Part shown: positions 63,652 through 64,000 of the stretch, piece after piece | Position numbering within the stretch: position 1 is the first letter of the stretch | How the letters are laid out: each line of letters starts with the position of its first letter | The notes under the pieces: generated by a model | What the model was told of the DNA's origin: nothing | What the model saw: the letters and a program-made list of their open reading frames with translations, nothing else | The model's database searches: none | NCBI RefSeq assembly: GCF_000166395.1 | Contig: NC_014655.1 | Location: forward strand, 868,001 to 932,000 | Direction of reading: 5' to 3' | Source: Leadbetterella byssophila DSM 17132 | Lineage (GTDB): Bacteria; Bacteroidota; Bacteroidia; Cytophagales; Spirosomataceae | DNA length: 64,000 nucleotides | Position numbers and translations under genes: made by a program

Positions 63652-64000
63652 TTACAGGCGAACCAAAGGCATATTCTCATCAAACTGGATTTGAGATCTG
63701 TCCACAAAGACCATTTTCCCTCCTCGTTCATGCATAGGTGCAGCCCCCATAAACACAGAATTTCCCCTGAATTTAAAAGCCACTTCCCTAATGGAGCTTG
63801 TCCCTTCAGAGGTATAGGTATATTCCCCTATAAGTAATGAATCTTGTAGGGGACCATTAAACGTACCTATATTCTTATCCTTCTCTTTGAGTGAAATGAT
63901 CAGATCACCTATGACCGGACTTCCAAATTGCTGAATTTCCAGTCGGATAGTATCATCCTTATCCTGATACATGTAAATTCCCGCTCTTGGATCTAGAGGT
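63652..64000 (-). CDS. Lipoprotein-type protein of unknown function (5' end outside window)
   Basis: The frame is open to the right edge: upstream of the internal ATG at 63970-63972 it continues PLDPRAGIYMYQDKDDTIRL, so the start lies beyond the window. The visible 116 residues contain GDLIISLKEKDKNIGTFNGP, IGEYTYTSEGTSSIREVAFK and a C-terminal FDENMPLVRL. This matches a common uncharacterised Bacteroidota lipoprotein pattern (short beta-barrel-like repeats). No function is known. Confidence 0.6.
   Translation of the reverse strand, partial: PLDPRAGIYMYQDKDDTIRLEIQQFGSPVIGDLIISLKEKDKNIGTFNGPLQDSLLIGEYTYTSEGTSSIREVAFKFRGNSVFMGAAPMHERGGKMVFVDRSQIQFDENMPLVRL

Overview
The window looks like a chromosome segment from a Bacteroidota bacterium, probably a Cytophagales-type member. 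The evidence is a SusC/SusD polysaccharide locus with a hybrid two-component (HTCS) regulator, Bacteroidota -7 boxes (TAnnTTTG) just upstream of many genes, lipoproteins with Bacteroidota-style lipoboxes, a tmRNA whose tag reads GNTSYAMAA, and remnants of a CTnDOT-like conjugative element (RteC). No rRNA, tRNA or CRISPR array was seen.

Layout. (1) About 1-8,400 is an accessory island abutting the 3' end of ssrA. It starts with same-strand small genes (AlkZ-like winged-helix protein, VOC protein, DUF2750 protein, histidine phosphatase) separated by long imperfect palindromes that resemble integron attC sites. Next come conjugative-element scars (gene tails, frameshifted rteC), a metallophosphoesterase broken by an in-frame TGA, an aldo/keto reductase with a Crp/Fnr-family regulator, and a 5'-truncated large serine recombinase. 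(2) 8,408-14,700 holds ssrA, a lipoprotein, an M28 peptidase, a GNAT acetyltransferase, a pirin, and a LytTR response regulator with its histidine kinase. (3) 14,779-26,326 is a polysaccharide-utilisation locus: surface lipoprotein, SusC, SusD and GH30, with a divergent HTCS. (4) 26,316-36,914 is core-type: VOC protein, M42 peptidase, MsrB, sufCDS, UDP-sugar dehydrogenase, sufE, sufT-like, bacilliredoxin, hemW and a methyltransferase. (5) 37,000-41,260 is a second accessory patch: two decayed IS1595-type copies in direct orientation flank a DUF6973-like lipoprotein gene (interrupted by TAG) and a small lipoprotein gene. (6) 41,284-53,448 has a lipoprotein, one tripartite RND efflux operon, lplA, metH and an AsnC/Lrp regulator. 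(7) 53,484-62,572 looks like a metal-handling locus: small secreted protein, TonB receptor and HMA protein, facing a second RND efflux operon. (8) The right end has OsmC, an SRPBCC protein and a truncated lipoprotein-type gene.

How the genes work together. The PUL imports and cleaves a glycan (GH30, perhaps beta-1,6-linked) under HTCS control. The suf genes, bacilliredoxin and HemW cover Fe-S assembly, thiol redox and haem delivery, but sufB is not here. The most striking regulatory signal is a shared FNR-geometry operator, TTTGyC-N4-GGCAAA. It lies at exactly the same distance upstream of near-identical -7 boxes of the Crp-family gene and the aldo/keto reductase gene, which implies autoregulation plus a dedicated target. 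Several genes (GNAT, Crp-family, perhaps sufE) have the -7 box only 4 nt from the ATG, so their mRNAs are probably leaderless.
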